Below are positions 33,063 through 41,334 of a DNA stretch of 64,000 nt, in pieces. Location: positions 1 to 64,000 of IMG/VR virus record IMGVR_UViG_3300023179_000080; one strand, 5' to 3'. A model generated the notes under the pieces. That model was not told where the DNA came from. It did not search any database and saw only the letters and a list, made by a program, of their open reading frames with translations. Both the position numbers and the translations under genes were made by a program. Source of the DNA: a virus. Every line of letters begins with the position of its first letter. Position 1 is the first letter of the stretch.

Positions 33063-34082
33063 ATGCTTGGATCAGGGTTGACTTCGGTCGTAGGGTTTGT
33101 GGGAATCATCGGCACTAGCCTATTCTCAGTTTGGGCTGTGTTGCGTTACATCTTGCTGGGGACGTATCGTCTTAGTGGTGATACATCAAAGCGGATGATC
33201 GATAAAATCATGAAAGATTCATCTTGGAAGTGGGTACTGTCGGGTGAACTTGTTGAACCGCCACGATACCCTGAGACCTTTGAATCGATCGTCATCATGG
33301 GCGGAGCTCCGTTCTTCTTTGCAAGAAGTGAACGTTTGCTCACAGCAGGGTGGAAAAGCAAGGAAGACGTTAGTTCGATCATCTTCCTGCGTTGGCAGAG
33401 AAAAAAAATTGAGACGATCTTGTCAAGCAAGATCGGATACGGAAACATCCCAATCTGCGCACTCACGCCAAGCGACCCTGATCGATTGGGTGAATTGACA
33501 CCTGATCCTGATGCACGAGTGTATCTAAACGAAGGGTCTTACGAGGACATCGAAGAAGACGTTCGAAAGCTTGTCAACGGTGAGATCAATAAGACAAGTT
33601 GCCTGTTGCATGGTGCTCCAGGTAACGGTAAGTCTCAATTTGTCAAGTACCTCGCCAAGAAATACACTCTGCCGATCTATGTGGTCTATCTGAACCCAGA
33701 CTATGACAATCTTTCGGTGGCACGCATGTTCTCTGAGATTCCGCGGAGGTGTATCGTTTTGATGGAGGACTTTGACACCCTATTCACCGGTCGTGACTGT
33801 TCTATGAAGAATGACCAGGTGCGATTTACCTTCGACGCTATCATCAACGCACTTGATGGTGTGCACAATGATTATCGGGGTGTCGTTTTTGTCATGACTG
33901 CAAACGACGTCAGCAAGATTGATGACTCTCTCAAGAAGAGACCTTCACGGTTCAAGTATGTTCGTGAATTCTCAAATCCTGACAGTAGTCTACGTATGAA
34001 GATCCTAAACGACGAGACTGCTGTCAAAGAGACTGAAGGAATGACTCTTGATTCTGTGTTTTCATACAGCTCGAATCTTTAG
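33063..34082 (+). CDS. BCS1-like membrane-anchored AAA+ ATPase
   Basis: 339 aa. N-terminal hydrophobic span ('VVGFVGIIGTSLFSVWAVL', about 8-27). AAA core: Walker A 'GAPGNGKS' (about 185-192), Walker B 'RCIVLMEDFD', sensor-1 'VFVMTAND', Arg-finger region 'KKRPSRFKY'. The layout is that of BCS1-type AAA proteins, which move or unfold substrates at membranes. TATGCT lies 6 nt before the ATG. Role in the phage unknown. Confidence 0.85.
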   Translation: MLGSGLTSVVGFVGIIGTSLFSVWAVLRYILLGTYRLSGDTSKRMIDKIMKDSSWKWVLSGELVEPPRYPETFESIVIMGGAPFFFARSERLLTAGWKSKEDVSSIIFLRWQRKKIETILSSKIGYGNIPICALTPSDPDRLGELTPDPDARVYLNEGSYEDIEEDVRKLVNGEINKTSCLLHGAPGNGKSQFVKYLAKKYTLPIYVVYLNPDYDNLSVARMFSEIPRRCIVLMEDFDTLFTGRDCSMKNDQVRFTFDAIINALDGVHNDYRGVVFVMTANDVSKIDDSLKKRPSRFKYVREFSNPDSSLRMKILNDETAVKETEGMTLDSVFSYSSNL

Positions 34083-34139
34083 AGTCCCGATGAAGATACC
34101 AATTGCGATCGACACAACGATCATATTTGCCAAAAGCAT
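34062..34139 (-). CDS. 25-aa single-span membrane peptide
   Basis: M-L-L-A-N-M-I-V-V-S-I-A-I-G-I-F, one hydrophobic span. Downstream of the gene at 34153 and antisense to the end of the AAA gene. Low support: only hydrophobicity and position. Confidence 0.35.
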   Translation of the reverse strand: MLLANMIVVSIAIGIFIGTLKIRAV

Positions 34140-34152
34140 GGAATAGAATCTA

Positions 34153-34542
34153 CTATATGTCCAGCGTCTTTGGATAGCCTTTTTCACCCGGGCGTTTTGG
34201 TCTCTTACCAGCACGTCGACGTGCCCAAATATTTGCCCACAACCCGCGCTTCTTCTTTTTGCCCTCTGAGACAGGCACTGTTGACTGCGTGAGGGTCTGG
34301 ATTCCTTGCGAGGCTTCATGGTCAGTCTGCGGTTCTAAATACCCAAAGACGTCGTTAAGATCTGTGTAGGCTCTCATGATTTTAGCCTGCACCCACGAAG
34401 GAAGCTCATCCTCACAGTTCAACATGTCCAACATCATTTCAGTGATGTCATTGAGACGATGTAGTTGGCTCATTGCCATTCCACCCTCATGGTCTTCTTC
34501 ACCCCAGCCCCAATCTTTCTTCTCGTTAATGCTTTTCTTCAT
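34153..34542 (-). CDS. Conserved myovirus-type protein (129 aa)
   Basis: 'SQLHRLNDITEMMLDMLN' and 'ELPSWVQAKIMRAYTDLNDV' recall a family of small proteins in T4-like and cyanophage genomes ('LPxWxxxKIxxAxDYL'). Lys/Arg-rich C-terminus. Function unknown. TATGGT lies 6 nt before the ATG, so it is probably leaderless. Divergent from the gene at 34564, with only 21 bp between starts. Confidence 0.7.
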   Translation of the reverse strand: MKKSINEKKDWGWGEEDHEGGMAMSQLHRLNDITEMMLDMLNCEDELPSWVQAKIMRAYTDLNDVFGYLEPQTDHEASQGIQTLTQSTVPVSEGKKKKRGLWANIWARRRAGKRPKRPGEKGYPKTLDI

Positions 34543-34563
34543 GGTAAAACCATAACTATTATA

Positions 34564-35013
34564 ATGGGACTAGAAAGTACTAGATCCGATTCAACAGGGT
34601 TGTTGCTCATCTCGAGCGTCGTCTTTGGTACATGTGCTACACTATTGAGAAAATTAGCCGCAGGCAAGATTCACCCATTCCAATTTGAGGCAATTACCGG
34701 TACGACCCATGCGATCATTGGGTGGGTTTGCTTGTACTATGCAGTATCCAACAACCTCGTGGGAGAACCACGGGGTCTGGGTATGTTGTGGGCAATGCTT
34801 CAAGCCATCTTTAGCTGTGCAATGGGAATATCATTCATGTACATGCTTCGTGCCGGCGCCGAGGTCGGATATTCATCAACCATTAGTTCCACTGCAATGA
34901 CTGCTCTTACGATACTCGGATCTCGTTTTATACTGGGGGAGGTCCTGACACCCAGGATGCTGTTAGGGGCAATCATAATGATTGTTGGTGTGGCCATCGC
35001 AACCTTCAAGTAA
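34564..35013 (+). CDS. Half-size EamA/DMT-type transporter-like protein
   Basis: 149 aa, four to five hydrophobic spans ('LLLISSVVFGTCATLLRKLA', 'AIIGWVCLYYAV', 'LWAMLQAIFSCAMGISFMY', 'MLLGAIIMIVGVAIATF'). 'GEVLTPRMLLGAIIMIVGV' is the typical end of an EamA repeat. Full DMT transporters have ten spans; this is one repeat and would need to dimerise. Unusual in a phage; substrate unknown. Confidence 0.75.
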   Translation: MGLESTRSDSTGLLLISSVVFGTCATLLRKLAAGKIHPFQFEAITGTTHAIIGWVCLYYAVSNNLVGEPRGLGMLWAMLQAIFSCAMGISFMYMLRAGAEVGYSSTISSTAMTALTILGSRFILGEVLTPRMLLGAIIMIVGVAIATFK

Positions 35014-35025
35014 TACTTAAAGTCC

Positions 35026-35472
35026 ATGAGTAATAAACCCTCCAAGTTACGAAGAATATTCAGCGAGGCACTGGATGAGGAAGCATGGCTGCCCGGGCGA
35101 TGGTATCCTGATGGAGACCCAGTCGACCCCGACGAGATCGAGCTGATGGGGACCGACGGACTCGGGAAACCTGTTGAAGAAGACGATGACCTCAACGAAG
35201 GTGTTCGTCTCACGGTCGATAATTTGCGTCGTACCACTTTCGACGTGGTCCAACGGAAATTCCCAGAGTTCGCTGCACAACTCACGGGGAAATACGGGCC
35301 CCGGAGTCTTGCCACAGCGTCATTCGCCCTTGCTAGCCAAGGCTTCCTCGGCGGTAATGTTCCGCTCGTAGCATTCGCAGAGCGTGACCTCCCGATCGCT
35401 TATTGGGACGGAGACATGATCCGATACAACACTAGTACTTCTCTTGCTTCTGCCGTGGAGGACGCTCCTTGA
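35026..35472 (+). CDS. Putative head protein with targeting N-terminus
   Basis: 148 aa. Begins M-S-N-K-P-S-K-L-R-R-I-F-S-E-A; the F-S-E-A end resembles the F-I-A-E-A cleavage site of T4 internal proteins. The rest is acidic then mixed ('NLRRTTFDVVQRKFPEFAAQ'). Overlaps the next gene, which also has such an N-terminus. Capsid location is inferred. Confidence 0.65.
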   Translation: MSNKPSKLRRIFSEALDEEAWLPGRWYPDGDPVDPDEIELMGTDGLGKPVEEDDDLNEGVRLTVDNLRRTTFDVVQRKFPEFAAQLTGKYGPRSLATASFALASQGFLGGNVPLVAFAERDLPIAYWDGDMIRYNTSTSLASAVEDAP

Positions 35473-35762
35473 GGATCACGATAGGAGAATTGAGGCAGAT
35501 AATACGCTCTGTCCTGCTAGAGGGCCCACCGGGTGCATCGGGCACAGATCCGACGAAAGCCGATGGATTTTATCCGTATGAGCTTGAGCGCGGCACAGAC
35601 ATATTTGGATTCAAGCCCAGTTCCCCAGGTGACAAGGGTGATAATCCCATGCGGCCCGAGGACCCCGAAGAATACATCGGCTTCAAGACCAAGGGTGTTA
35701 GACCCGACGACGCCGCTGCGGAAGCAGCCCCACCGCCCGTGGGCGGAGAACCTCCTGCATAA
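35469..35762 (+). CDS. Putative head protein, targeting helix plus disordered tail
   Basis: TTG start (TTGA overlap). 97 aa: 'RITIGELRQIIRSVLLEG' helix, then Pro/Gly/Asp-rich sequence to the end. Cleavage after L-L-E would release a small acidic peptide. Inferred internal virion protein. Confidence 0.65.
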   Translation: MRITIGELRQIIRSVLLEGPPGASGTDPTKADGFYPYELERGTDIFGFKPSSPGDKGDNPMRPEDPEEYIGFKTKGVRPDDAAAEAAPPPVGGEPPA

Positions 35763-35815
35763 GCGTCCATGTTCTAAGTGTGTACTCTTTCTTGACGCTT
35801 GTTTATGATTGTTCT

Positions 35816-36007
35816 ATGCTGAGCATTAGAGATTCAAAACATGTTGTCAAGAAGGTCGCATCGAAATCGTGGGAGATTGCCCGATCTCCCAGGGTGGTGT
35901 CGTTCCTAAAGCTTGGAGTTGCACTGATTGGGGTCGTGCACGCGGTCGAGGAACTGCTGGAGACCCCGAAGAGTGGGAAGATTCCGATCGGTTTTCGAAA
36001 AGAATGA
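35816..36007 (+). CDS. Small membrane-associated protein (63 aa)
   Basis: M-L-S-I-R-D-S-K-H-V-V-K-K-V; hydrophobic 'VVSFLKLGVALIGVVHAVEE'. TTGACG and TATGAT upstream; the hexamer is 6 nt before the ATG, again a leaderless layout. Unknown. Confidence 0.65.
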   Translation: MLSIRDSKHVVKKVASKSWEIARSPRVVSFLKLGVALIGVVHAVEELLETPKSGKIPIGFRKE

Positions 36008-36031
36008 TCCGCTGTGCTGCATATATAGATC

Positions 36032-37075
36032 ATGACCTCAATCTTGCGGGAAGCTCCGTCTAAGACTAAGAAACTGTATGACGATCTAGCAGAGATAAAA
36101 GCTGCATTCAGATACTCAGACACCAGCCTGTGGAAAGAAGCAGGAATTGCTTATCGAAACCTTGAAGAAAATCAAGGTGACTCTGGTATGAGTAACTTTG
36201 AGAGACTTCCGCAAAGTGTGCAGGATAGAATAATAAGCTCTGTGGGCGGAGGGCACACGTTTTACACGCTGGATCGAATTTGCTACGATGAAATAAAACC
36301 TGAACCAGAGATCTTGCGCTCATATACCGACGTGCACAACAGTAAGTTTCGAAAGCCTGGTGCTCTTGAAGCTCTGAAAAATTCATTTCTCAACATTGAT
36401 AAGACACTGCGCGCCTATATCAAGGGGATGGGTACAGCACAAGCAACTCTCGATAAAGAATTTGAAAAGAAGGCAGAGGAGCCACCAAATTCTATCCTGG
36501 GCTCTTTCGCATTCGCCGAGGAGAGAGAGGATGTTCCCTTTGAGAAGGACAATGCAGAGGAAAAGAAGCTCTATTCCGGCATTGAAAAACACATCTTTGA
36601 CAACATCCCCCTCAATGATGAGAGATCCAAGCTGATCAAGAAGATCCTCGACAAGGGACAATATAAAAAGTTGTTCAGGGAACCCAGGGGTCGAGCGGTC
36701 TACCGGGGGATGAAAGTCAGCGAAGCATGGCTAAAGAAGGCCTTGAAGTTGGGCAAGAAGGACACCCTCAAGCGGAAGGGAAGGGCTGAGGCGTCTTTTA
36801 CCTTCACACCGCGTCGTGGTGATGCATCATCATGGGCATCAGATCATTACGCTGCAGAAGAATTTGCATTCGAGGGGTCAGAAGATGGGTTCTACGGTGT
36901 GATTCTTCACGCCCTGAGCGAAGATAACGCGGGAAGACTCTTGGACTTCAAAAATCTCTACGACTTAGGCGATCTCGGTGAGTATCAGCACGAGAGTGAA
37001 GTGATTGGCTTCGGCAAGATCAAGGTCTACAAGATAGAGTGGTCATCTATGGACATAGGCGAGGATGATTATTGA
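36032..37075 (+). CDS. ADP-ribosyltransferase, Alt-like
   Basis: 347 aa. R-S-E type signature: R225 in 'AVYRGMKV', the 'ASFTFTPRRGDASSW' segment (about 254-268) in the STS position, and E321/E323 in 'QHESEVIGFGKIKVYKI' (the ExE). T4 Alt, an ADP-ribosyltransferase injected with DNA, modifies host RNA polymerase. The start 'MTSILREAP' ends in L-R-E-A and may be a capsid-targeting sequence. Target and injection are inferred. Confidence 0.82.
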   Translation: MTSILREAPSKTKKLYDDLAEIKAAFRYSDTSLWKEAGIAYRNLEENQGDSGMSNFERLPQSVQDRIISSVGGGHTFYTLDRICYDEIKPEPEILRSYTDVHNSKFRKPGALEALKNSFLNIDKTLRAYIKGMGTAQATLDKEFEKKAEEPPNSILGSFAFAEEREDVPFEKDNAEEKKLYSGIEKHIFDNIPLNDERSKLIKKILDKGQYKKLFREPRGRAVYRGMKVSEAWLKKALKLGKKDTLKRKGRAEASFTFTPRRGDASSWASDHYAAEEFAFEGSEDGFYGVILHALSEDNAGRLLDFKNLYDLGDLGEYQHESEVIGFGKIKVYKIEWSSMDIGEDDY

Positions 37076-37084
37076 TAGCAATTC

Positions 37085-37477
37085 CTACTCGATATTTCTT
37101 GAGGCCTTAGCAGCCTCGACAATTGTACCTCTCACGACTGCTGAGGCATTCTTGAATTTCTCCGCGTCTTCGCGGACATTGGGGTTGTAAGCCTGAAACG
37201 AGTCTCCATGGCCTATCCGTAGGTGACACTCGTTCACGTCCATACACAGGGTGATGAAATTGCTCGGGTCGAGCTCGAGCTCGGGGTGGAGATGAAAGGG
37301 TCTAACATGATGGACCTGGGCTCGCTTGTGTGACCCACAGGCAGCACAGTAAGGATTGTCGTCTAGGTGTTTCTCCCGTGCTTGCCTCCACTTGGGAGAC
37401 CGAGTTAGTTCCTTGTGTTTCTCTCGTGCCTCAGAGTAGGTCCTACGTGCCACATGTAAAAGTTTAGATAAGAACAT
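37085..37477 (-). CDS. HNH endonuclease
   Basis: 130 aa. 'CAACGSHKRAQVHHVRPFHL' then 'NFITLC' and 'CHLRIGHG' form a Cys-anchored HNH motif. May be a free-standing homing endonuclease or a packaging-associated nuclease. It lies between the ADP-ribosyltransferase and a tRNA gene, and is the only minus-strand gene nearby. Confidence 0.9.
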   Translation of the reverse strand: MFLSKLLHVARRTYSEAREKHKELTRSPKWRQAREKHLDDNPYCAACGSHKRAQVHHVRPFHLHPELELDPSNFITLCMDVNECHLRIGHGDSFQAYNPNVREDAEKFKNASAVVRGTIVEAAKASRNIE

Positions 37478-37541
37478 ACATGTAACTATTATTTGTATTC
37501 TAAGAATATTCTACAGTATATTGTAGAACAAGTGATGATAT

Positions 37542-37615
37542 TGCGCGGTAGCTCAGCTGGTAGTAGCAGAGAGCTGTTAACTCTCGGGTCGCAGGTTCGA
37601 GCCCTGCCCGCGCAG
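37542..37615 (+). tRNA. tRNA-Asn (anticodon GTT)
   Basis: Acceptor TGCGCGG/CCGCGCA, anticodon stem GAGAG/CTCTC with loop CTGTTAA, T-loop TTCGAGC. Discriminator G. A TTCTACA/TGTAGAA hairpin precedes it. Confidence 0.92.
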
Positions 37616-37628
37616 CTAGGAGTTTTGA

Positions 37629-37871
37629 ATGCCTAAGGTAAGAAATGTGCTTGATAAAGCAGAGACCCCTCTACCACAGCTTCAGCAAGCACTTGCTGAG
37701 CTTAAACCGGGTCAAGTGATCAACATCAACAACACAAAAGAAGAGATCATGAGGACAAGAGAGAATCTGACTCGCATGAGACATGAGATTCCGGGCGCTG
37801 ACGATCACATTGATTACATCGAAGCGCTTCTTCTTGCTGAGGCAAACGGCAAATTGCAGTTCAAGCCTTGA
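37629..37871 (+). CDS. Hypothetical helical protein (80 aa)
   Basis: M-P-K-V-R-N-V-L-D-K-A-E; helices 'LPQLQQALAELKPGQV' and 'EEIMRTRENLTRMRHE'. Lies between two tRNA genes. Unknown. Confidence 0.68.
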   Translation: MPKVRNVLDKAETPLPQLQQALAELKPGQVININNTKEEIMRTRENLTRMRHEIPGADDHIDYIEALLLAEANGKLQFKP

Positions 37872-37881
37872 ACTGATCATT

Positions 37882-37971
37882 GGAACGGTGTCCGAGTGGT
37901 CGAAGGAGCACGATTGGAAATCGTGTATGCGGTGACGAATCGCATCGAGGGTTCGAATCCCTCCTGTTCCG
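37882..37971 (+). tRNA. tRNA-Ser (anticodon GGA)
   Basis: Class II: acceptor GGAACGG/CTGTTCC, anticodon loop TTGGAAA between CGAT/ATCG, long variable arm, T-stem GAGGG/CCCTC. Discriminator G. Confidence 0.93.
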
Positions 37972-38074
37972 CCCTAGGCAGGGGCGCATTCCCTGTCAGC
38001 ATGCAAAACAATACTTATTGAAGGTGAAATCTCCCATGCGCGGGAGAAAGTAACCACCTCTTTATGAGCCAAAC

Positions 38075-38269
38075 ATGCCGACCTACGAGTACAAGTGTGA
38101 AACTTGCAGTGCTATTTGGGATGAGATACAGTCCATCAAGGACGATCCAATCGAAGTGTGCCCGAAGTGCAGATTTTCGAGCGCAAAACGCCTCATATCT
38201 GGGACATCATTCGTCCTAAAGGGCGGAGGTTGGGCGTCTGATCTCTATGGTAGCAAGACTTCAACCTGA
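38075..38269 (+). CDS. FmdB-type zinc-ribbon protein
   Basis: 64 aa. 'MPTYEYKCETCSAIWDEIQS' and 'CPKCRFSSAKRLIS' are the FmdB regulatory-protein signature (C-x2-C...C-x2-C). Family function is poorly defined; small zinc ribbons of this type occur in phages. Stop codon region overlaps the convergent gene at 38261. Confidence 0.88.
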   Translation: MPTYEYKCETCSAIWDEIQSIKDDPIEVCPKCRFSSAKRLISGTSFVLKGGGWASDLYGSKTST

Positions 38270-39055
38270 AATCTTGTTCCCTTTCTTTCGAGTAGACCTT
38301 GACGCTGGGTGTGATGGTTGACGAATAGCATGTAGCAGTTCTGCATCTTGAGAACCAAATACATTCTTGACTCCGCCCGTCTTTTGATCGAAGAGCACCA
38401 TGTATCCACCATGACTCATGGTGAGAGGTTTTGAGAGCTTTGCCATAAAGTCGAACTTTGACGTAAGGGGAGCCTGAGCATCAAACCAGTCTGGAAGTAC
38501 AAAGTTTGAGACAGATACCCTTGTTCCATTCTTCGTTGTGATCTCGTATGAGTCATTCTCGACTGGATCACACGCCTCGTAGGCAACCATTCTGCCATCG
38601 TACATGTCACACCAGAGGTTGACATTGGGATCGCAGTATGCCTCAATGATCTCATGTGAGAGGACACAGGCAATAGATAGTGAGCCGTGGAGAACTGACC
38701 CTCCGCCGCCGAGTACGGGCTTAGTGAACACGCGGCCCCAAATTTTTCCGTCGGGCGTCTCTGTGTGATAGCCTAGCGCACCGGCCTGGTCTGGGTTGTC
38801 CATAATGATGATTGGATATCCCACGGACTCGGGCTGGTTGACCACGATCTTCCAGGCACCGCGGAGCCACATTGGAGCCACATGGGACCCGAGCTGGGTC
38901 GTGCACGCCTCCACCATTAACTGTAGGTCGGGGTCCTTGATTTGGGTCGACTTGTTGATCACATTGATCGTTGGCGTAATGGAATCGACAGCAAGTGGTT
39001 TGCGTGTGACTACCTGTGTGACTGCATTGGCGATCGCCTTGAATATGTTTGCCAT
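38261..39055 (-). CDS. Putative zinc-peptidase-like virion protein
   Basis: 264 aa. 'ACVLSHEIIEAYCDPNVNLW' holds an H-E-x-x-E...D arrangement similar to conserved phage and bacterial proteins with 'SHExxE...DP' motifs that are predicted zinc proteins; then 'AYEACDPVENDSYEI' and 'VSNFVLPDWF'. The basic C-terminus may be disordered. Next to the endolysin, so possibly a wall- or tail-associated enzyme. Function inferred. Confidence 0.68.
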   Translation of the reverse strand: MANIFKAIANAVTQVVTRKPLAVDSITPTINVINKSTQIKDPDLQLMVEACTTQLGSHVAPMWLRGAWKIVVNQPESVGYPIIIMDNPDQAGALGYHTETPDGKIWGRVFTKPVLGGGGSVLHGSLSIACVLSHEIIEAYCDPNVNLWCDMYDGRMVAYEACDPVENDSYEITTKNGTRVSVSNFVLPDWFDAQAPLTSKFDFMAKLSKPLTMSHGGYMVLFDQKTGGVKNVFGSQDAELLHAIRQPSHPASRSTRKKGNKISG

Positions 39056-39076
39056 GGCCGTATATATCTCCTTGAT

Positions 39077-39781
39077 TCAAGTAGTTTGGTCACGAAGCGC
39101 TTGAAGTAGCGAGGGTGGAACACCCCGTGGCGGGTCGTTCACGGTAAGACCGAGTTGCGTAGCAAAGTCCTTGACGGCTTTTATCGACGCTGGTCCCCAG
39201 ACACCGTCGACAGCAATCGTGTATAGACCTAGTTGTTGTAATCTCTGCTGCGCCTCAGTCAACGTCGCAGAATCCCACGCGACGGGATAGTCGCTGATCA
39301 CAAAGTTTGATCCATCAACGGGAGTCGTAAACAGCTGTCCCTCTGCTTGCCGGCGGTTATATAGACCCGGGACAGTTACAACTGCCCCATTGACGCGTGC
39401 TTTACTCCATTCGAGTAATCGTGCTGGAACAGAATCGAAGTCAGAAGAGTTCACTGCGCGAGCGACTCCGCTGTTTGAGTAGACGCCCACGCCACAGTTG
39501 AAACCGAAGCTGCATAGTGCGTCGAATTGGTTCTGATTAAGTTCGACTGTAATGTGTGACTTGATTGCAGTCTCACATTTCCTCACATCGGCTGCCAAGA
39601 TGTCAAGTGCTTGGTCTTTGCTGATCTCGACACCTTGAGGGAAATTCTCGCCCTGTTGTATTAGATGCCCAACTCCGATGGTCCAGAGTCCCGCAACGTC
39701 TTTGTAGGGCTTCAAGATGCATCCTTCCCACTTTGCAATGAAATCCAAGCCTTCGCGAGAAATTGTGAGTTGATCGTTCAT
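39077..39781 (-). CDS. Endolysin: GH24 muramidase plus PG-binding domain
   Basis: 234 aa. N-terminal T4-lysozyme-like domain: catalytic E in 'KWEGCILKPYKDVAGLWTIG', with the Asp and Thr of the E-x8-D-x5-T triad, 'VGHLIQQG' after it and 'NQFDALCSFGFNCG' further on. C-terminal 'LTEAQQRLQQLGLYTIAVDG' and 'WGPASIKAVKDF' is a PG_binding_1 repeat. Cleaves peptidoglycan at lysis. No signal peptide seen. Confidence 0.95.
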   Translation of the reverse strand: MNDQLTISREGLDFIAKWEGCILKPYKDVAGLWTIGVGHLIQQGENFPQGVEISKDQALDILAADVRKCETAIKSHITVELNQNQFDALCSFGFNCGVGVYSNSGVARAVNSSDFDSVPARLLEWSKARVNGAVVTVPGLYNRRQAEGQLFTTPVDGSNFVISDYPVAWDSATLTEAQQRLQQLGLYTIAVDGVWGPASIKAVKDFATQLGLTVNDPPRGVPPSLLQALRDQTT

Positions 39782-39872
39782 GTTTGTAAATATCATCGAG
39801 TAATCCAACAAATAAAATTCTGTAATTGGATAGTGCAAAGGTCTCTAAACTTGTTTTACTCTTAAAGAGACA

Positions 39873-40232
39873 ATGGCTACCGATAAGAAGATGCTCAATA
39901 ACGCCGCGCTGATTGCTGCGGGCGATCGAGACAGAAGAGTAGATCAACGAACTTTCCTGCTCGGTGCGATTGGACTAAGAAACGATGACGTTCTTGTTTC
40001 TTCGCGAAATGTTCCGGGTCGAGATGTGGTTCCTGACCACCACGCCGAGGCACGCCTTTCCCGCAAATTGACACCGGGGTCAACGGTGTGGGTTGCAAGA
40101 GTTGCGAGACGGGATGGATCGTGGGCCATGGCTCGACCCTGCCCCGGGTGCGAGATAAGGCTTAGATCTTCGGGTGTGAAGAGAGTAGTGTACACGATTG
40201 GCCCTAACGAGTGGGGAGTCATGGACCTATGA
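39873..40232 (+). CDS. Cytidine/deoxycytidylate deaminase-like protein
   Basis: 119 aa. Zinc-dependent deaminase motifs H-A-E ('DHHAEARLSRK', about 55-65) and P-C-P-G-C ('ARPCPGCEIRLRSSGVKRVV'). The family deaminates cytosine in nucleotides or nucleic acid; the substrate is not determined. Overlaps the cyclic-phosphate receiver gene by 4 bp, suggesting a shared pathway. A GTGCAAAGG-like element and a leader lie upstream. Confidence 0.88.
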   Translation: MATDKKMLNNAALIAAGDRDRRVDQRTFLLGAIGLRNDDVLVSSRNVPGRDVVPDHHAEARLSRKLTPGSTVWVARVARRDGSWAMARPCPGCEIRLRSSGVKRVVYTIGPNEWGVMDL

Positions 40233-40609
40233 GGATCTTGATCCTTGATGACGATGCGGCGAGGCACACGACGTTTAGTTCCCTGTATAAGGGACACGAA
40301 ATTGCGCACGTCTATAGATTCAAAGAATTCGTGTCGTGTTTAGAGCACTCTCCGCAGTGGGATCTTGTTCATCTTGACCACGACCTCGGAGACTCGTCTG
40401 CAGCAGACACGTACATTGATGGATTTGGCTCACCTCAGTCATACAACGGTTTTCACGCAATGCTAAAATTGTGTGAGTTACCCATCGATTCCCGACCAAG
40501 ACAGGTAATCATTCATAGTGTAAATCCTGCTGGGGCTCAAGCGATGTTAAAATACTCACATAGCCTTGGGATCAACACAACGTGGAAGCCGTTCAGCGTT
40601 TCAAAATGA
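40229..40609 (+). CDS. Cyclic-phosphate processing receiver-domain protein
   Basis: 126 aa. 'RILILDDDAARHTTF', 'WDLVHLDHDLGDSS', 'NGFHAMLKLC' and 'VIIHSVNPAGAQAMLKYS' match the receiver-like domain (cREC) predicted to act with cyclic-phosphate RNA processing. Catalytic activity is not established. Coupled to a deaminase; RtcB is encoded elsewhere in the window. Confidence 0.82.
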   Translation: MRILILDDDAARHTTFSSLYKGHEIAHVYRFKEFVSCLEHSPQWDLVHLDHDLGDSSAADTYIDGFGSPQSYNGFHAMLKLCELPIDSRPRQVIIHSVNPAGAQAMLKYSHSLGINTTWKPFSVSK

Positions 40610-40827
40610 AAAAAGACAACGTTATCTCGATCGTCGATCGAGTAGAATCTTGGAAAGATGTTTACACCTCACCGGGAGGCGACGTATATGTGCGGGCTTC
40701 AAGCCATGGCCGTGTTACGATCATCCCCAGCAGCGGAAAGTGCGTAACTCTGCCTCTTGTCGAGAGCATCAACATGCTCTCAAAAATCGCTGATGGAATT
40801 TCAGGTGCTATGGATTTGATCAAGTAG
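40606..40827 (+). CDS. Hypothetical protein (73 aa)
   Basis: M-K-K-D-N-V-I-S-I-V-D-R-V; 'GDVYVRASSHGRVTIIPSSG' beta hairpins, C-terminal helix. ATGA overlap with the receiver gene. Unknown. Confidence 0.68.
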   Translation: MKKDNVISIVDRVESWKDVYTSPGGDVYVRASSHGRVTIIPSSGKCVTLPLVESINMLSKIADGISGAMDLIK

Positions 40828-40863
40828 TGCAATCTCGCTGTAAAGGGTAGTAAATAATAAATC

Positions 40864-40971
40864 ATGCTAAAGCTAAAAACGTCAATCATCATACTAGGGG
40901 TCGCAGCGCTTGCTGCAGTCGGATATTTCGTGTATAAGAACAAAGAGACTTACAACAACAACGACAGCTGA
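40864..40971 (+). CDS. 35-aa single-span membrane protein
   Basis: M-L-K-L-K-T, then 'SIIILGVAALAAVGYFVY', then 'KNKETYNNNDS'. Follows A/T-rich DNA with TAATAAATC before the ATG. Unknown. Confidence 0.55.
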   Translation: MLKLKTSIIILGVAALAAVGYFVYKNKETYNNNDS

Positions 40972-40988
40972 AAAAGAGAGAAAAGAAT

Positions 40989-41324
40989 ATGAAGAAGAAC
41001 AACAAGAAGAACTCCAATCGCTCTTACAACGTAACTTTCGATCTACCAGACATTGTCGACATGGAAACTCTCTCCTACGCGGGTGATGACGAGTTGAGTC
41101 GAAGGCTCGCACACCTCAACGGTGAAAAAGAGCAAGTCCAGAACGAAGGGTACGACGCCAAGCTCTGGGAAGTCGAGATCGCGTACGTGCAGAGAGAGTT
41201 GAAGATCAGGAACGCTCGTCGGGTTGCTCATGATGAATACCTCAAGGCGAATCCCGAGCCCAACTACTACGAGCTTACTTACGTTCCAAACTATGACGAC
41301 GGACCTGCTGATGCCTTCAACTGA
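40989..41324 (+). CDS. Hypothetical protein (111 aa)
   Basis: [13 protein letters not shown]. Central charged helix ('[20 protein letters not shown]', '[20 protein letters not shown]'). Unknown. Precedes the sigma factor gene. Confidence 0.7.
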   Translation: MKKNNKKNSNRSYNVTFDLPDIVDMETLSYAGDDELSRRLAHLNGEKEQVQNEGYDAKLWEVEIAYVQRELKIRNARRVAHDEYLKANPEPNYYELTYVPNYDDGPADAFN

Positions 41325-41334
41325 AGAGGCCGTT

